From positions 175,417-239,416 of the forward strand of contig JAREIK010002975.1 in assembly GCA_029783825.1 (NCBI GenBank): a stretch of DNA of 64,000 nucleotides, given 5' to 3'. Positions 52,670-63,760 of this stretch are shown piece by piece. Positions within the stretch are counted from its first letter, which is position 1; each line of letters opens with the position of its first letter. A model generated the notes under the pieces. It was given only the letters and a program-made list of their open reading frames with translations. It was not told where the DNA came from and did no database searches. Source of the stretch: Sapria himalayana. Taxonomy: Eukaryota; Streptophyta; Magnoliopsida; Malpighiales; Rafflesiaceae. Both the position numbers and the translations under genes were made by a program.

Positions 52670-53095
52670 GTTAATGGGTTATATTTTTGTTATCTCTGAA
52701 TAAATTATAAACATTTAACAATATATATAAAGTTTTATAAAATTATATAATCGTATGACATTATATATAAATATCTATACTTTAATTTATATAAATGTAT
52801 TACATTATATATAAACACTTATATGTTTATATTAACACATAATGTTAAATTAAAATATTTATACATATGTATTAATGTTTGTAAATATCTATACAACATT
52901 TAAAAAGAACTATCCATTTATAAATTTTTTTATATAACAATTATGGAACATTAAATGATTATACAATTTTCTAAATTTTTATATTACATATTAATTTTTA
53001 TATAAATATAGAATATTTATAATGTTTATATAAATGTGATACAAATACTATATAATATTTATAAAAGTGTTACATATATATATAAATTTAAGTAA
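52670..53095. repeat. AT-rich dispersed block inside element E
   Basis: Parallel to 29795-30205 (see there): ATGGGTTATATTTTT, CTATCCATTTAT, AATATTTATAATGTTTATAT and AAAAGTGTTACATATATATA lie in the same order. The stretch 52305-52669 before it is T-rich, intron-like sequence. Confidence 0.75.
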
Positions 53096-53334
53096 CATTT
53101 ATAAAACTATTTTAATCACAAATATTATATATAAACGCGTGTTTAATTATATAATCATATGACATTATATATAAAAGTATTTATAATTATATTTATAATT
53201 AAGTAAACTATTATTATTATTATATTTATAACTATACATAACTAATTTTTAACTATATAATAATGTATAACTATATGTATAATTTTATATAACTATATTT
53301 CTAAAAAAATATATTATATGTATACTAATATATA

Positions 53335-54780
53335 ACTATATATAATTGTATTTTACTAAATGTATAAGTATATAAATGTTATATATAATTATATCTTTAA
53401 TTAAATATATATTTATAGCTATAAGTGTATAACTATATATAAATATTTGTATAACTATGTAACACTCTATATAATTAAATATAATAATATTTGTAACTAT
53501 ATATACATATATGTATTCATAATATTAAATCAAAAAATTTATTTATAACGTTGTATATATTTATGTGTAACTACTTATATCTACTTGAATGAATATGTCT
53601 ATATATAACTATATGTTAAATTATATAGAACTATTTATAATTATATATATTATATGTATAATAATATATAACTATAAATAATTGTATCTTACTATATGTA
53701 TAAATATAAATGTTTGATGCATAATTATATTTAAATATTAAATTTATAGCTTATATTTAATATATATTTGTATATATTAGCATATAAAAAAGTATTTTAC
53801 TATAACTATACCTATACATAACAATATGTATAAATATATAAAATTAAATGAAAACATATTTCTACCTATATGTATAAATATAAGTATAACTAAATGTTTA
53901 ACAATATGTATAACCACATGCAACTATATTTATAATTACTATATAACAACATAGAACATCATGTTTAACTAAATGTGTATAACTATTTATTTATATTTGT
54001 ATAACTATATAAAACTCTATATAATTAAATATAACTATATTTATAACTATGTATACATATATGTAAACATAAATGTAAATCTACATATTTGTTTATAATT
54101 TTGTATACATTTATGTATAACTACTTATCACTACGTGTATTAATATATCTATGTATAACTAATTTTTTTAATTATATATAACTATTTATAACTATATATA
54201 TTATATGAATAATAATATATAACTATAAATAATTGTATCTTACTATATGTATAACTATAAAAGCTTTATACATAATAATATTTAAATATATACTTTACAA
54301 CTTATATTTATTATATATTTGTATATATTAATATATAAAAAAGTATTCTACTATATATAAACCTATACATAACTATATTTATAAATATATAAAATTAAAT
54401 GAACAAATATATAAACCTACATGTATAAATATACGTTTAACTATATGTGTAACTATATGTATAATCACATGTAACTATATTTATAATTACAAGTATAACA
54501 ACATACAACATTATGTTTAACTATATCTGTATAACTATATATAAATATTTGTATAACTATATAAAAGTCTATATAATTAAATATAATTATATTTGTAACT
54601 ATTTATACATATATGTATACATATATGTAAATCTATATATTTGTTTATAACTTTGTATACAATTTTGTATAGTTACTTATAATTACTTGTGTGTGTGAGT
54701 GTGTAAAACTATATGTTTAACTATATATATTGATTTATAACTATATATACTATATGTATAATAACATATAACTATACATA
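53335..54780 (+). repeat. Tandem array of a 550-bp AT-rich unit
   Basis: The word ACTATAAATAATTGTATCTT marks unit starts at 53671 and 54222, a diverged version starts at 53335, and a last partial unit starts near 54771. The spacings are 336, 551 and 549 bp. Within units, ATATTTGTATATATTA, AATTAAATATAA and TACTTAT follow in the same order. There is no coding potential; the EPC fragment begins beyond its end. Confidence 0.85.
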
Positions 54781-54977
54781 TATGTCACACTATAATGGAC
54801 CATTCCGGCACAACACGGCCATTTTTACTCCTCTATGTTTGACATTACTAATAAATAACTGTTTAAGTGGTTGATGAATCACAAGAGTTGCTTTTACATA
54901 TTCTATTGCCTGCTTGCTATTTATTTTTGTTTTGAATTATTTTCATTTTAAAGACATTTATTTTTCCCAAGTGTTAG

Positions 54978-55494
54978 GTGTAATGAGGTATGGTTAATTT
55001 TGAAACCTCCTCCACCTTTTGATGATACCAACCCATACAATGTGTTAAAGCCTCGAGAGAAAGCCCAGCAGCTCAATACAAGACAAGTATATGGTCTAGC
55101 AGTCTTTTATGATGTAATCAAAAGTTTTACAAACAAATTTCATAGTCTTCTAAGCTACTTCTCATTATGTGTTAAGATGCAACGGATGAGAAAATAATTT
55201 GTAATTGATTGAAAAACTTTGTTTGGTATTCAGGTTAGGCATAATGTGTTAATATTAATAAGTTATAATAAAATTTTATTTTTTATTATAATTTTCATCT
55301 TTTAGAAGAGAAAATGGTCATATATGTATGTATGTATCCATGTATGTATGTATCCATGTATGTTTGTATGTATGTATGTATTGAACTTTCATCCTATAAA
55401 ATTTAAAAGCAAATTTCTTGTGCCTTGTGTTTCCAGGTACACCGTAATTTTGAACAAACAAAGAAGATGTTTGTAGCCCTGGTTAATGTGTTTG
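54978..55494 (+). pseudogene. Captured fragment of an Enhancer-of-polycomb-like gene (3 exons)
   Basis: Three pieces match consecutive parts of plant Enhancer-of-polycomb-like proteins, chromatin factors of the NuA4 acetyltransferase complex. Exon a (54978-55086) reads LKPPPPFDDTNPYNVLKPRE and then KAQQLNTRQ, matching the family's PPPPVNDTNPYNVFRPREKA and LHTRR. Exon b (55177-55225) reads MQRMRK, stop, FVID, stop, KTL, against MQRRENNVQSFEKL. Exon c (55437-55494), after a TTTCCAG acceptor, reads VHRNFEQTKKMFVALV, against VRRNLDQAKTILEALI. The introns between them are retained, so genomic DNA was captured, not cDNA. It lies between the 550-bp array and tnpD, on the same strand. Two stops make it non-functional. 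Family patterns are recalled, not searched. Confidence 0.72.
55320..55380 (+). repeat. (TATG)n microsatellite in the captured intron
   Basis: ATGTATGTATGTATCC-type units sit between captured exons b and c. Confidence 0.9.
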
Positions 55495-55741
55495 ATCCCT
55501 TTTGTTATGCTTTTACCGAATTCCTAGCTATTTATTGTTAATGCTCCATTATGGATTAGGAAAAAACCTATTTAAGTGAAAATAACTATTGGACGAGTGG
55601 AGGTGGAGGTGGATGTATAGTAGGTTGCATATCACGCATAAAAAAAAACTTTATCGGAACCAAAATAAATTTTCAATGAACCTAAAATTAATTAGACCCA
55701 ATCGTGTTTGTTTACTAAATTAATTTTTTTTGTGACAAGTT

Positions 55742-58700
55742 ATGGAAGATTATCGTGAATGGATGTACAAGGGTCAAATAATCAATGGAATGTTATCTAA
55801 TGAATGGGGGGATAAAGTTGATGAATTTGTTGAGCTTGCTCTTAGACATCCGGAGTGTATGAATGGTGGTACATATATAAGGTGTCATTGCACTTTAGTT
55901 AAATATCAGATAAGTCCAACAAAGTTGTCCAACAAAGGTGTATGAATTTGTTTAGTTTGCTTTTAGAATGTTGAGACAGTGAAGATACATTTGTATAGAA
56001 ATTGTTTTTTGGTGGATTACTATGTTTGGATATACCATAGTAAGAAGCAAGTCCAACAAAGGTGTTCAAGTTCAGTACGGGTGTTAGTAAGTGAAACTAA
56101 TCAGATGGTCTCAGATAATATGAATCACACTACACACCATAGAATGGTTTGTGATGCTGTGGGTCCTGAATTCAACCTGAATGAGGAATCCAATGCCTTG
56201 GCAAGAAATTTATATGACATTATTCGAGTAGGAGACAAACCTACATATGAGAGAAATTCTAAGCATACTCAACTATCTGTGGTCATGAGGATGTTAGAAA
56301 TAAAGTGCAGACACAAGTGTCCGCAGGCATGGTTTGATGATTTGTCTAATTTTATTCAAGAATTGTTTCTAAGAGATAATCTGATGCCATTGGATTTCTA
56401 CAGCATGAAGAAGTTAGTTAGAGGCTTGGGATTACCCGTACAGGTCATTCATTATTGTGTGAACAACTGTATGATAAACGAGGGTGATGACAGTGACCTT
56501 AAGAGTTGTAAAATATGTGGTCATGCTCGGTACAATAACACCTAGGTTATTGTATATACGGAAGTTGGAGGTGCCATATAAGAAGATACATGATTTTCCA
56601 ATAACACCTAGGTTGCAGAGATTGTATGCATCAATCACAACATCTAATGAAATGAGGTGGCATTCAGAGCATCATATGGAGGATGGTAAGATGTGTCACC
56701 CTTCTGATGCCCCTACTTGGAAACATTTTGATGGGTGTTTTCCTGATTTTTCTTCTGATATTTGAAATGTTAGGCTAGGTTTGTCTGATGGTTTTTAGCT
56801 GTTTGGACAATCTAGACAGTAATATTCATTATGGCCTGTAGTAGTAATGCTATATAACTTGCCTCCATACTTATGTTTGAAGGAATAATTTATGTTTTTT
56901 ACTATGTTAGTGTCGGGGCCAACGAATCCAAAGGGGAAGATAGATGTTTTCTTGCAGTGATTGATAGCAGAGTTGAAAAGTCTTTGGGGTGTTGGGGTTC
57001 AAACTTATGATATTTCCAAATGGAAAAATTTTCTGATGCACACTGCCCTTATATGGACCATAAATGACTTTTTAGCATATTCTATGATGTATGGGTGGAG
57101 TACAACTGGTATGTTAGCATATATGCATTCTATGGAAGATTTTGATACTTTTAGATTAAATAAGAGTGGAAAATAGTTGTGGTTATAAACCATCATATGT
57201 TTTTGCCCATTAATCATCCATTTTGACATAACACCAAAATTTTTATTAAGAATAGAAAGGTTACTAAACAATTCACGGGGGTTAGATTTTGGGATGAAAT
57301 TTTGTAGGATTTGAATAACATAGGGTTGAAGAAAGTGATAGATATTGATGCTTAGGTTGTGAATGCAGCTATATCTAAGATTTGTGGGTGGAATAAGAGA
57401 AGCATTTTCTCGGATTTGCCCTACCTGCATGAACACTTGCTCAGGCACAATCTTGATGGTATGCATATCAAGAAGAATGTGTTTGACAATATTTTCAATA
57501 CAGTATTTAACATTCCGAAAAAACTAAGGACACATACAAATTAAGAGATGAGTTGAATAAATATTGTCATCGTGCTCAATTTGTAAAATATCTTGTCACC
57601 AGTAAATACCTTGTTGTACCATTTGTTGTGAATAAATCATAGAAGAAGAATGTGTTAGAGTGGGTAGATGTGAACAAACTTAAGATGTTTGGCATGAAAA
57701 GTTATGATTATCATGTATTCATGCAAAGGTTATTACAAATTACTCTTCGAGAATTCCTACCTAATAGAATATGGGAGCTGATAACTGAGATTTATTTATT
57801 CTTCAAGCAATTAACTTCTCCTTCATTGACTGATGAGGAATTTAGTAATCTGGATGAATAAATTTCTATTATCTTATGAAATCTTGAGAAAATCTTCCCT
57901 CTAAGTTTTTTGACTCAATGAAACATCTTCTAGTGCACTTGGCTTATGAAGCTAAGATTACTATTCCTATCCATTGTCATTAGATGTATCCTCCAAAAAG
58001 GTATTATTAATTCACTCACCCAATTTTTTTCCTACACACACAAATGACTTGTTATATTCAATAATCTTTTGTAGATACTCGACGGAAAATAAAACATACA
58101 AAATGAATAGGGCTCAGGTTGATGATTCTATATCAATAGGTTAAATTATGGATGAGGCTGCCAAATTAGAATCATTATATTTCAAAGAAGGAGATCCAAC
58201 TCTTCCACTTAAGGAAAAGCAGAATGAGGTTTTTCTTATTGACATTGTTGATAATGATATGTTTGAAATTTTCAAGCATTGGGTAAAGAAATTGATGCTT
58301 AAGGAAAATGGTATCTAGCAGACAATGAATATACTACAACACTTCTATATGTCCTAATGAATTTTTCAGAGCTTCAATCATTAATAAAGTAAGTATTACC
58401 TAAAAGTCAAATGATATCTATTTAACATTTTAATTTATTATTTCTTATCAATGTATCAATTATTTCTAAATTTTTTTTTTCAATTTGATACAGATAAATA
58501 TAAATAGTTCCAAACATGAATGAAGAAGCTATCAATGTCATGACGAAGTAAGAATTTCCATCATTGTTTGAAAAAATACGTATGTTTACTTAAAATGAAA
58601 ATCAAAAAATAATTATAGTGTTCTAATAAAAATTTATAATCGTAATCTCAATAATCCATTGATTTTCGATTGTAGGTTCATAATCCTGAAAATAAAATTT

Positions 58701-59427
58701 CCAATCATTATCTTCGAAGTATAGCACGAGGTCGTCTAAAAGAGGTTAGAACTTATAATGGTTACTGTATGAATGGTTTTAAATTTCACACTAAATTGTA
58801 TAGTAGTTATCAGGCACCAGACAATACGAAAGTATGCATTAAAGGATCTGTATATAATATATTGAATATGACTATTACGAGACTCTGGTCAAAGTGATCG
58901 AGTTAGAATTTGAAGCCCTCCCTGTTAAATTAATTGTATTATTCAAATGTGAATGATTCAATCCAACACCACATGTTAGTAGTGTTGTCCATCCTCGATA
59001 TTAACTTATTGATGTGCACAATAAAAAATGATTCAATATGTATAAACTTTTTGTATTAGTAGTATAGGCATCACAGGTTTATTATTGTGAATAACCGGGT
59101 AAAACCCGTCATAGAAAGGATTGGAAAGCTATGTGCAAAATAAAAGCAAGGATTCAAATTGACATCTCCGCATCACTAAGAACTAATGTCATAGAACCAG
59201 CTTTTTAATATGATTACAAAGATGTTATAATCGAAGTTGTGGTGGGGGATGAAGATGTCCTTTTAGTCATAACTACTGAGATGGATATAAGTGGGAATTT
59301 AGATGTTGATGAATATTTAATTGATAATGAGGAAGAAATGACTGATGAAGAGAAGTTTGAAAATGATGTTACTACATTTGAAGAGAGAGATGAACTAGAT
59401 TTGGATGATTCTGATGAGAATGAGTAG
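55742..59427 (+). pseudogene. tnpD/TNP2-type CACTA transposase, decayed
   Basis: This was the transposase that cut element ends. Motifs follow the family order. An N-terminal transposase-associated domain (MEDYREWMYKGQ at 55742, then IRCHC) leads to the ETVKIHLYRN linker. The TNP2 core follows: FPITPRLQRLYAS and MRWHSEHHMEDG, then HPSDAPTWKHFD, NVRLGLSDGF, YSLWPVVVMLYNLPPYLCLK, TALIWTINDF and LRHNLDGMHIKKNVFDNI. A DUF4218-like part has YDYHVFMQRLLQ and IFPLSFFDSMKHLLVHL. A DUF4216-like end has NRAQVDDSISIG (58101) and CMNGFKFHTK (58768). Introns are likely after PPKR (about 58001) and in 58390-58675. The reading frame changes near 56500, 57180 and 57540, and many stops occur (55943, 55964, 56763, 57174, 57859), so it is inactive. 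An acidic tail ends at 59427. Start chosen from the family's M-x-REWMY opening. Confidence 0.93.
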
Positions 59428-59541
59428 ACAGTGAGTTTTATGTTATTTTAATCATTAATGATTTTTGTTTATGTTAATTGCCTTATGTTTTTTACTTGAA
59501 GTTACTAATCAATAATATGTTGTTTATTATATTTAATAGAT

Positions 59542-61322
59542 ATGGCACGTGGATGAGGTAGAGGCAGCACATTACGAGGTCATACCCATTCTAGTATAGG
59601 TAGCAAGGCACCAGGTATGCTTGAACCTGGTAGAAGGTCATGGGTGGATAAGATGCCACAGTAGACAGAGAAAGTTATGAATGTACCATAGCAGTAGCAT
59701 CAGTAGACAGATCCACATAATGGTCCTGAGACTTTGATGAATGATCAAGAGAAGTGGGATGGAGAGGAGGGAGAGGATGGAGATATTGGAGAGTATTCCT
59801 TAGAGCACCCTACAGACGAGACTCTCCCTATTGCTTAGTTTTATCCGACAATTGATAATCCATAAGATATAAAACTTAACTAATGATTTATTAATTTCTT
59901 AATTTATTTCTAACTTACTATTAAATTTTAGGTTATTAGACAATGTTAGAGTGTCTGGTTCCATTTCAAGAGTTTTGATGACAATTTTTAGGAAGTCCTT
60001 TAAGCCTTATGGACATAATTGGAAGTCACTAACACATAGAGACCAATTAAAAATTTGGAAAGAATTTAAAGTACATATTACTACCTAACATTTTTTACAT
60101 ATTTTATTTATTCTTTTGTTCACTGATTAAAAATGTTTTAATTATAATTGTAAAAAGTTTATATGTGGACACAACCAAAGGAGGCGATCAAAAGAGTGTT
60201 CTACAAATATGCTGCCAGTGGGTATAAAGACACCATGTATGAGGTCAAAAATAAAAGGTTGAAGAAGAAAGAACAAGATTTGAGTGTCTTAGATCATGGT
60301 TTCAAGGAGTGGCGGAGAAGATGAAAAGATCTTGATTATAGGAAGAGGTTTGATAAGAATAGTGGCAATCGTCACTCATAGCTGGCTAGGGAGGGTAGTG
60401 TCATGTCAACACACACTTTTGGATCTCACTCTATGCATGAGCATGAATGAGCATTGATATTATTTCTAATTTATATTTTTAAGTTTATTACTTTATGAAT
60501 TATGTTCAATTATGGCTAATTTTCATTTGTCATAAAAATTTTTTTTTCACTAGAATTAAAGTATGTATTGTGTGTAATAAAAGACATGCAAGGAGGTTAA
60601 GAAGTCCAGTGCTCCTCACTTATTCAAATACACGCACACGAAGGCTCATGCTGATTAGACTTTTGTCGATCAGAGATCTCGTACAAAAAATGTAAGTTTC
60701 ATTAAAAAAATATCTTTTCTCTTTTTTTTTGAATATAAATTTAAATACATATCATACATGTTTATTAGGTGAGATATGAGGAAATGTTAATTGCTATGAC
60801 TCAAGTGTATTCCAGTCTACTTCAGGTTCATGTGATGGTGCAATAGGTAGTTCTCATTCATCAGCTCCACCAGTTGATACGAATCAGATTTGGTATGTGG
60901 TTGTCGATGGCAAGGAAAAGATGTCCGTCTATGGCATCAGTTCATCGACATCATCATTCTACTCGCATTGGCAACCAGATAATGAAGCTGAATTTTCAGG
61001 ACCTGATTCGAATTTGATCTTGATGATGGAGAAATTTCAAGACGTGATGCGAAATCATATACAATATTAGTTGGCCGATACCGAGTGACGCATGATTGAC
61101 TATGAGGATGATAGGGATGAGTTTCGTCTGCATTTTGACTGGCTTACAAAGAAGTTTCAGAATGGAGGACTGCAATTCAACTTTGATTATCTACCTCGGA
61201 TTATTTGGCGTAATGCTCTAGCTACAACATCTTCTCCATCACCTATAGCAGCACCTACAGTAACTACATCAAGACTAGCAGCAGTAGATAGCTCAACCCC
61301 GGGACCCAACATCTCACCATGA
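59542..61322 (+). pseudogene. tnpA-like second transposase gene (Transposase_24 type), decayed
   Basis: The second CACTA gene encodes the accessory protein thought to bind subterminal repeats. The probable start, MARG at 59542, leads to a low-complexity N-terminus with stops. Splicing is visible from the frames: an exon near 59932-60070 (NVRVSGSISRVLMTIFRKSF), 60158-60449 (GFKEWRRR, then KRFDKNSGNRHS and STHTFGSHSMHEHE, the typical W...NR...HTxGS signature), 60560-60691 (HLFKYTHTK and TFVDQRSRTKN) and 60769-61322 (VRYEEMLIAM, then WYVVVDGKEKMSVYGISSST). Stops at 59554, within exon 3 and at about 61067 and 61088 disable it. It follows tnpD by about 115 bp in the same orientation, as in En/Spm-type elements, and ends 130 bp before the right terminus. 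Confidence 0.8.
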
Positions 61323-61441
61323 AAACCAAATATATCTCAGCATAACGATTATGAAACTAGATCGGTAAATCATCAGTAATAGGTTTACCGACCAAAAAAT
61401 AGCTAATTACTGACAAAATAATTGGTCGATAATTTAGTGAA

Positions 61442-61452
61442 TTTTAGTAGAG
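61442..61452 (+). repeat. Right terminal inverted repeat of element E
   Basis: TTTTAGTAGAG is the complement of CTCTACTAAAA, one substitution from the left end. GACCAAA and TTGGTCG subterminal words lie just inside. Confidence 0.8.
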
Positions 61453-61700
61453 ATCACACATCTTAGTAGTATTCTCGCTTAGATACTTTTAACTTTAAAA
61501 TTCTTATAAAATCCAATATATTAGAATTTATATAATCATACATTTAAATCATAAAGAATATATACACATAAAAAAAATATAGCTTACAATATACACACAT
61601 AATTCTCACTACAAATATATTTTGTAATCCTCTATATAAAAATATGAAAATGATTATGATAACTTACATACTTAAAAAGCACTCATATAAAAAATTAAAA
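61453..61700. repeat. Dispersed repeat at right flank of element E (with ATC duplication)
   Basis: It starts with the ATC duplication (61453-61455) and continues CACATCTTAGTAGTATTCTC, AAAATTCTTATAAAATCC and AATTCTCACTACAAATA, following 14875-15230. Element E therefore landed in a copy of this repeat. Confidence 0.6.
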
Positions 61701-62774
61701 TAATTATAAAAAAATGATAAATTATATAATAATGGAGAAATATTGTTAGTTTCTTAAATATTGGATCATTTAAATCTCATAATGATTATAGTTTGCATAT
61801 GTGTTTCAAAAGTTACATATAAAATTAGATCATTTAAATCCCAAAAGATATCTTGAAGCATTGGGTGATTTCAGAATTTCCAAGACATACATAGAAGAAT
61901 GTCCCACATCCTTTTTAAACTTATAAATTTCTGCAAAGGTCCCAAAAAATATGCAGCATGTCCCCACATACCAAAATTTTTATAATTTATTATGTTTTTT
62001 AGATATATGTCAACACCTTTTGTGCATTCATGATATGTTTTTTTTATTTTCAAATATTCTTTATGAAGTTCCATATGAAACACACCCATGGAATCCACAT
62101 ATAAACCATTTATATTCTGAATTTGAATATTTAGGTTTTGAGCATAGCCAGAACTATGGGTCCCTCAATGTTAGTATGGAGCCACAAATGAATCATTTTT
62201 TCATAAGTTAGTTTGTTAGTGAAGAAAATCATCATGAATGGTTCTCTCTAACATCCAACATCCATTGCCAACAATTTTTTAGAAATGGAATTATGCGCCA
62301 AAAACTCATTGTTTTAAGAAGCATATTAGCTCCTTGATAATTTCCTTTCAAAATTTATATGGCAATTCCCCATTGAAGAAAGTAATGTATCATCAAAAAA
62401 TGAAAGAAATAGATGAGTTGATGATAAATAAAAATCTTTGGAACACATTGAAATGTAAATACATTGTTCGCCAAATAACAACAATATTTCATGTTCTTAA
62501 TTAAGCCTCTCCGAGTCCACAAGTCACCCATTATTGGTCCCCCACCACCTATCAAAGTAACAAACATCAACAAAGTAACAAAGAATATGAATATAATACT
62601 TACCCAAAATAAATCTTACAATATTTCACACTACCATACTACTGGTTCAATTGAGTTTTACCCTCAATAAAACATCGAGACTAAATCTCATCGTAATGAT
62701 GTAAATATGTCTAGGAGAACAAAGTATCAAAAATAATAAAAATATAAAGTTAACCCAAGATATTGATTCCTTAC
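61701..62774. other. AT-rich sequence, no supported gene
   Basis: Overlapping frames of 72-86 codons on both strands show no recognised motif and no splice pattern. I see nothing further here. Confidence 0.5.
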
Positions 62775-62969
62775 CATCATCTTGTTGAGGTATGTAAGTT
62801 CCATTCAAATATACTCAACCCATAGATCTGAATTTGAGCAGATTCTTAAACCATTGTGCATAAGAACCCTAGTAGTTGTAGCATCTAAGTTGTGATTAAA
62901 TTCCCAAGTTGCAGCATAAATCCAAACTTCAAGAACCTTTGGATGAAATCGAATTGATTGAGCTAGTAC
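62775..62969 (-). pseudogene. UTP6 exon (U3 snoRNA-associated protein), disabled
   Basis: A 65-codon exon is bounded on the minus strand by an acceptor (CATGTAG) and a donor (GTAAGG). It reads VLAQSIRFHPKV, VWIYAATWEFNHNL, RVLMHNGLRIC and DLWVEYI, stop, MELTYLNK. This matches the HAT-repeat region of UTP6, an 18S rRNA-processing factor of the small-subunit processome, whose plant versions have IRFHPKVPGLWIYAAAWEFD and ALMQNGLRVCP. The stop replaces Arg of YLRMEL (CGA to TGA) and one residue is missing before DLW. I found neither neighbouring exons nor a frame beyond it, so it is an isolated gene fragment, perhaps captured by element D. Confidence 0.82.
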
Positions 62970-63680
62970 CTACATGAATTAAAATAAATGGAATAACCTA
63001 AAGAGGTCTAGAGCTTGATAATAAAAGTAACCTAATATAGCTATATCCAACGATAATAATGTGTCTATGCTCAGAAATCTCAATATTTTATAGATTGATG
63101 CAATAGTAAGATATGCTGGCATGCTCTACAACTTGATTAAATCAAGTGAAATGGATCGAAGAATGATACATGAGATAGGGATGCTGATAAAATCATGAAC
63201 AATAGTGAGAATGAAATAATCAATAACATAATATGATATGGAATGGAACAATTTTTGCATTAAAACCCTAAAAATTGATTAAAAAAAGAAGAACAATACC
63301 TTCTTCATCATCAATATTTTACACGAGACCTTGTTTGTGGCGCTCCTATAAATTGGTGTTCATGCTTACCAAAGCGAAGATGGTTCAACGAGATGAAGTT
63401 ATAGAGTTTATGAAGAGGGTTCCATTTGGATGAAAAAACATATGCGATTAATCATGGATTCTTGGTATAAATAAAGTGCCAATATACAGACGCATGAGTG
63501 GAGAAGTGAATGTTGGAGATGATATGGAAAAGCTATAGATTTTTGCAGCCAATGATGGGATGCTGGTGTTCTGGTTTAGGTCTTGACTATTCTACACTGC
63601 ATGTTGTGTTTTTCTGAAATCAGATCGGATTTCTGAAATGACATCAAATTTTTGAAATCACAACAACAGTAAGTCTTCAT
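62970..63680. other. Flank of the UTP6 fragment, unresolved
   Basis: Intron-like AT-rich sequence to about 63300, then a less AT-rich stretch (63330-63600) with short coding-like pieces on plus (MVQRDEVIEFMKRVPFG at about 63409) broken by stops. No family is recognised. Confidence 0.4.
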
Positions 63681-63684
63681 AATT

Positions 63685-63760
63685 GGGTTTGTAAAAAAAT
63701 TAAATTTAGCTACGAATTACCAAGGGAAAATCCGTCTCTAAAGTTGTTGCTAAATTTTAA
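63685..63760. repeat. CACTA-like subterminal motif near the window end
   Basis: TTTAGCTACGAATTACCAAG and AAAATCCGTCTCTAAAGTTG resemble the TAGCTA and TAGCGACGGA words of termini A, C, C' and D in inverted sense. This suggests the right-hand subterminal region of element D. The rest to 64000 is AT-only sequence. Confidence 0.45.

Larger units (their letters stand above)
51534..61452 (+). mobile_element. Element E: near-complete 9.9-kb CACTA (En/Spm) transposon
   Basis: The left end CACTACTAAAAATAACAATA and the complement of the right end, CTCTACTAAAATTCACTAAA, form imperfect terminal inverted repeats, each followed by ACCGACC/ATCGACC motifs. A 3-bp ATC duplication flanks it. In order it holds duplicated subterminal repeats, a probable leader exon, an AT-rich block, a 550-bp tandem array, an Enhancer-of-polycomb-like gene fragment, a tnpD pseudogene and a tnpA-like pseudogene, both on the plus strand in the usual CACTA order. 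Stops and frameshifts in both genes mean it cannot move by itself. One terminal base is degenerate (GAG instead of GTG). Confidence 0.92.

Noticed and set aside
56432..57466. Minus-strand frames of 68 and 153 codons
   Set aside because: They lie antisense to well-matched TNP2 motifs on the plus strand and are shadows of the decayed transposase gene.
59239..59427. Separate acidic protein gene
   Set aside because: It continues in line with the DUF4216-like end of tnpD and has no promoter or start of its own, so it is treated as the tnpD C-terminus.
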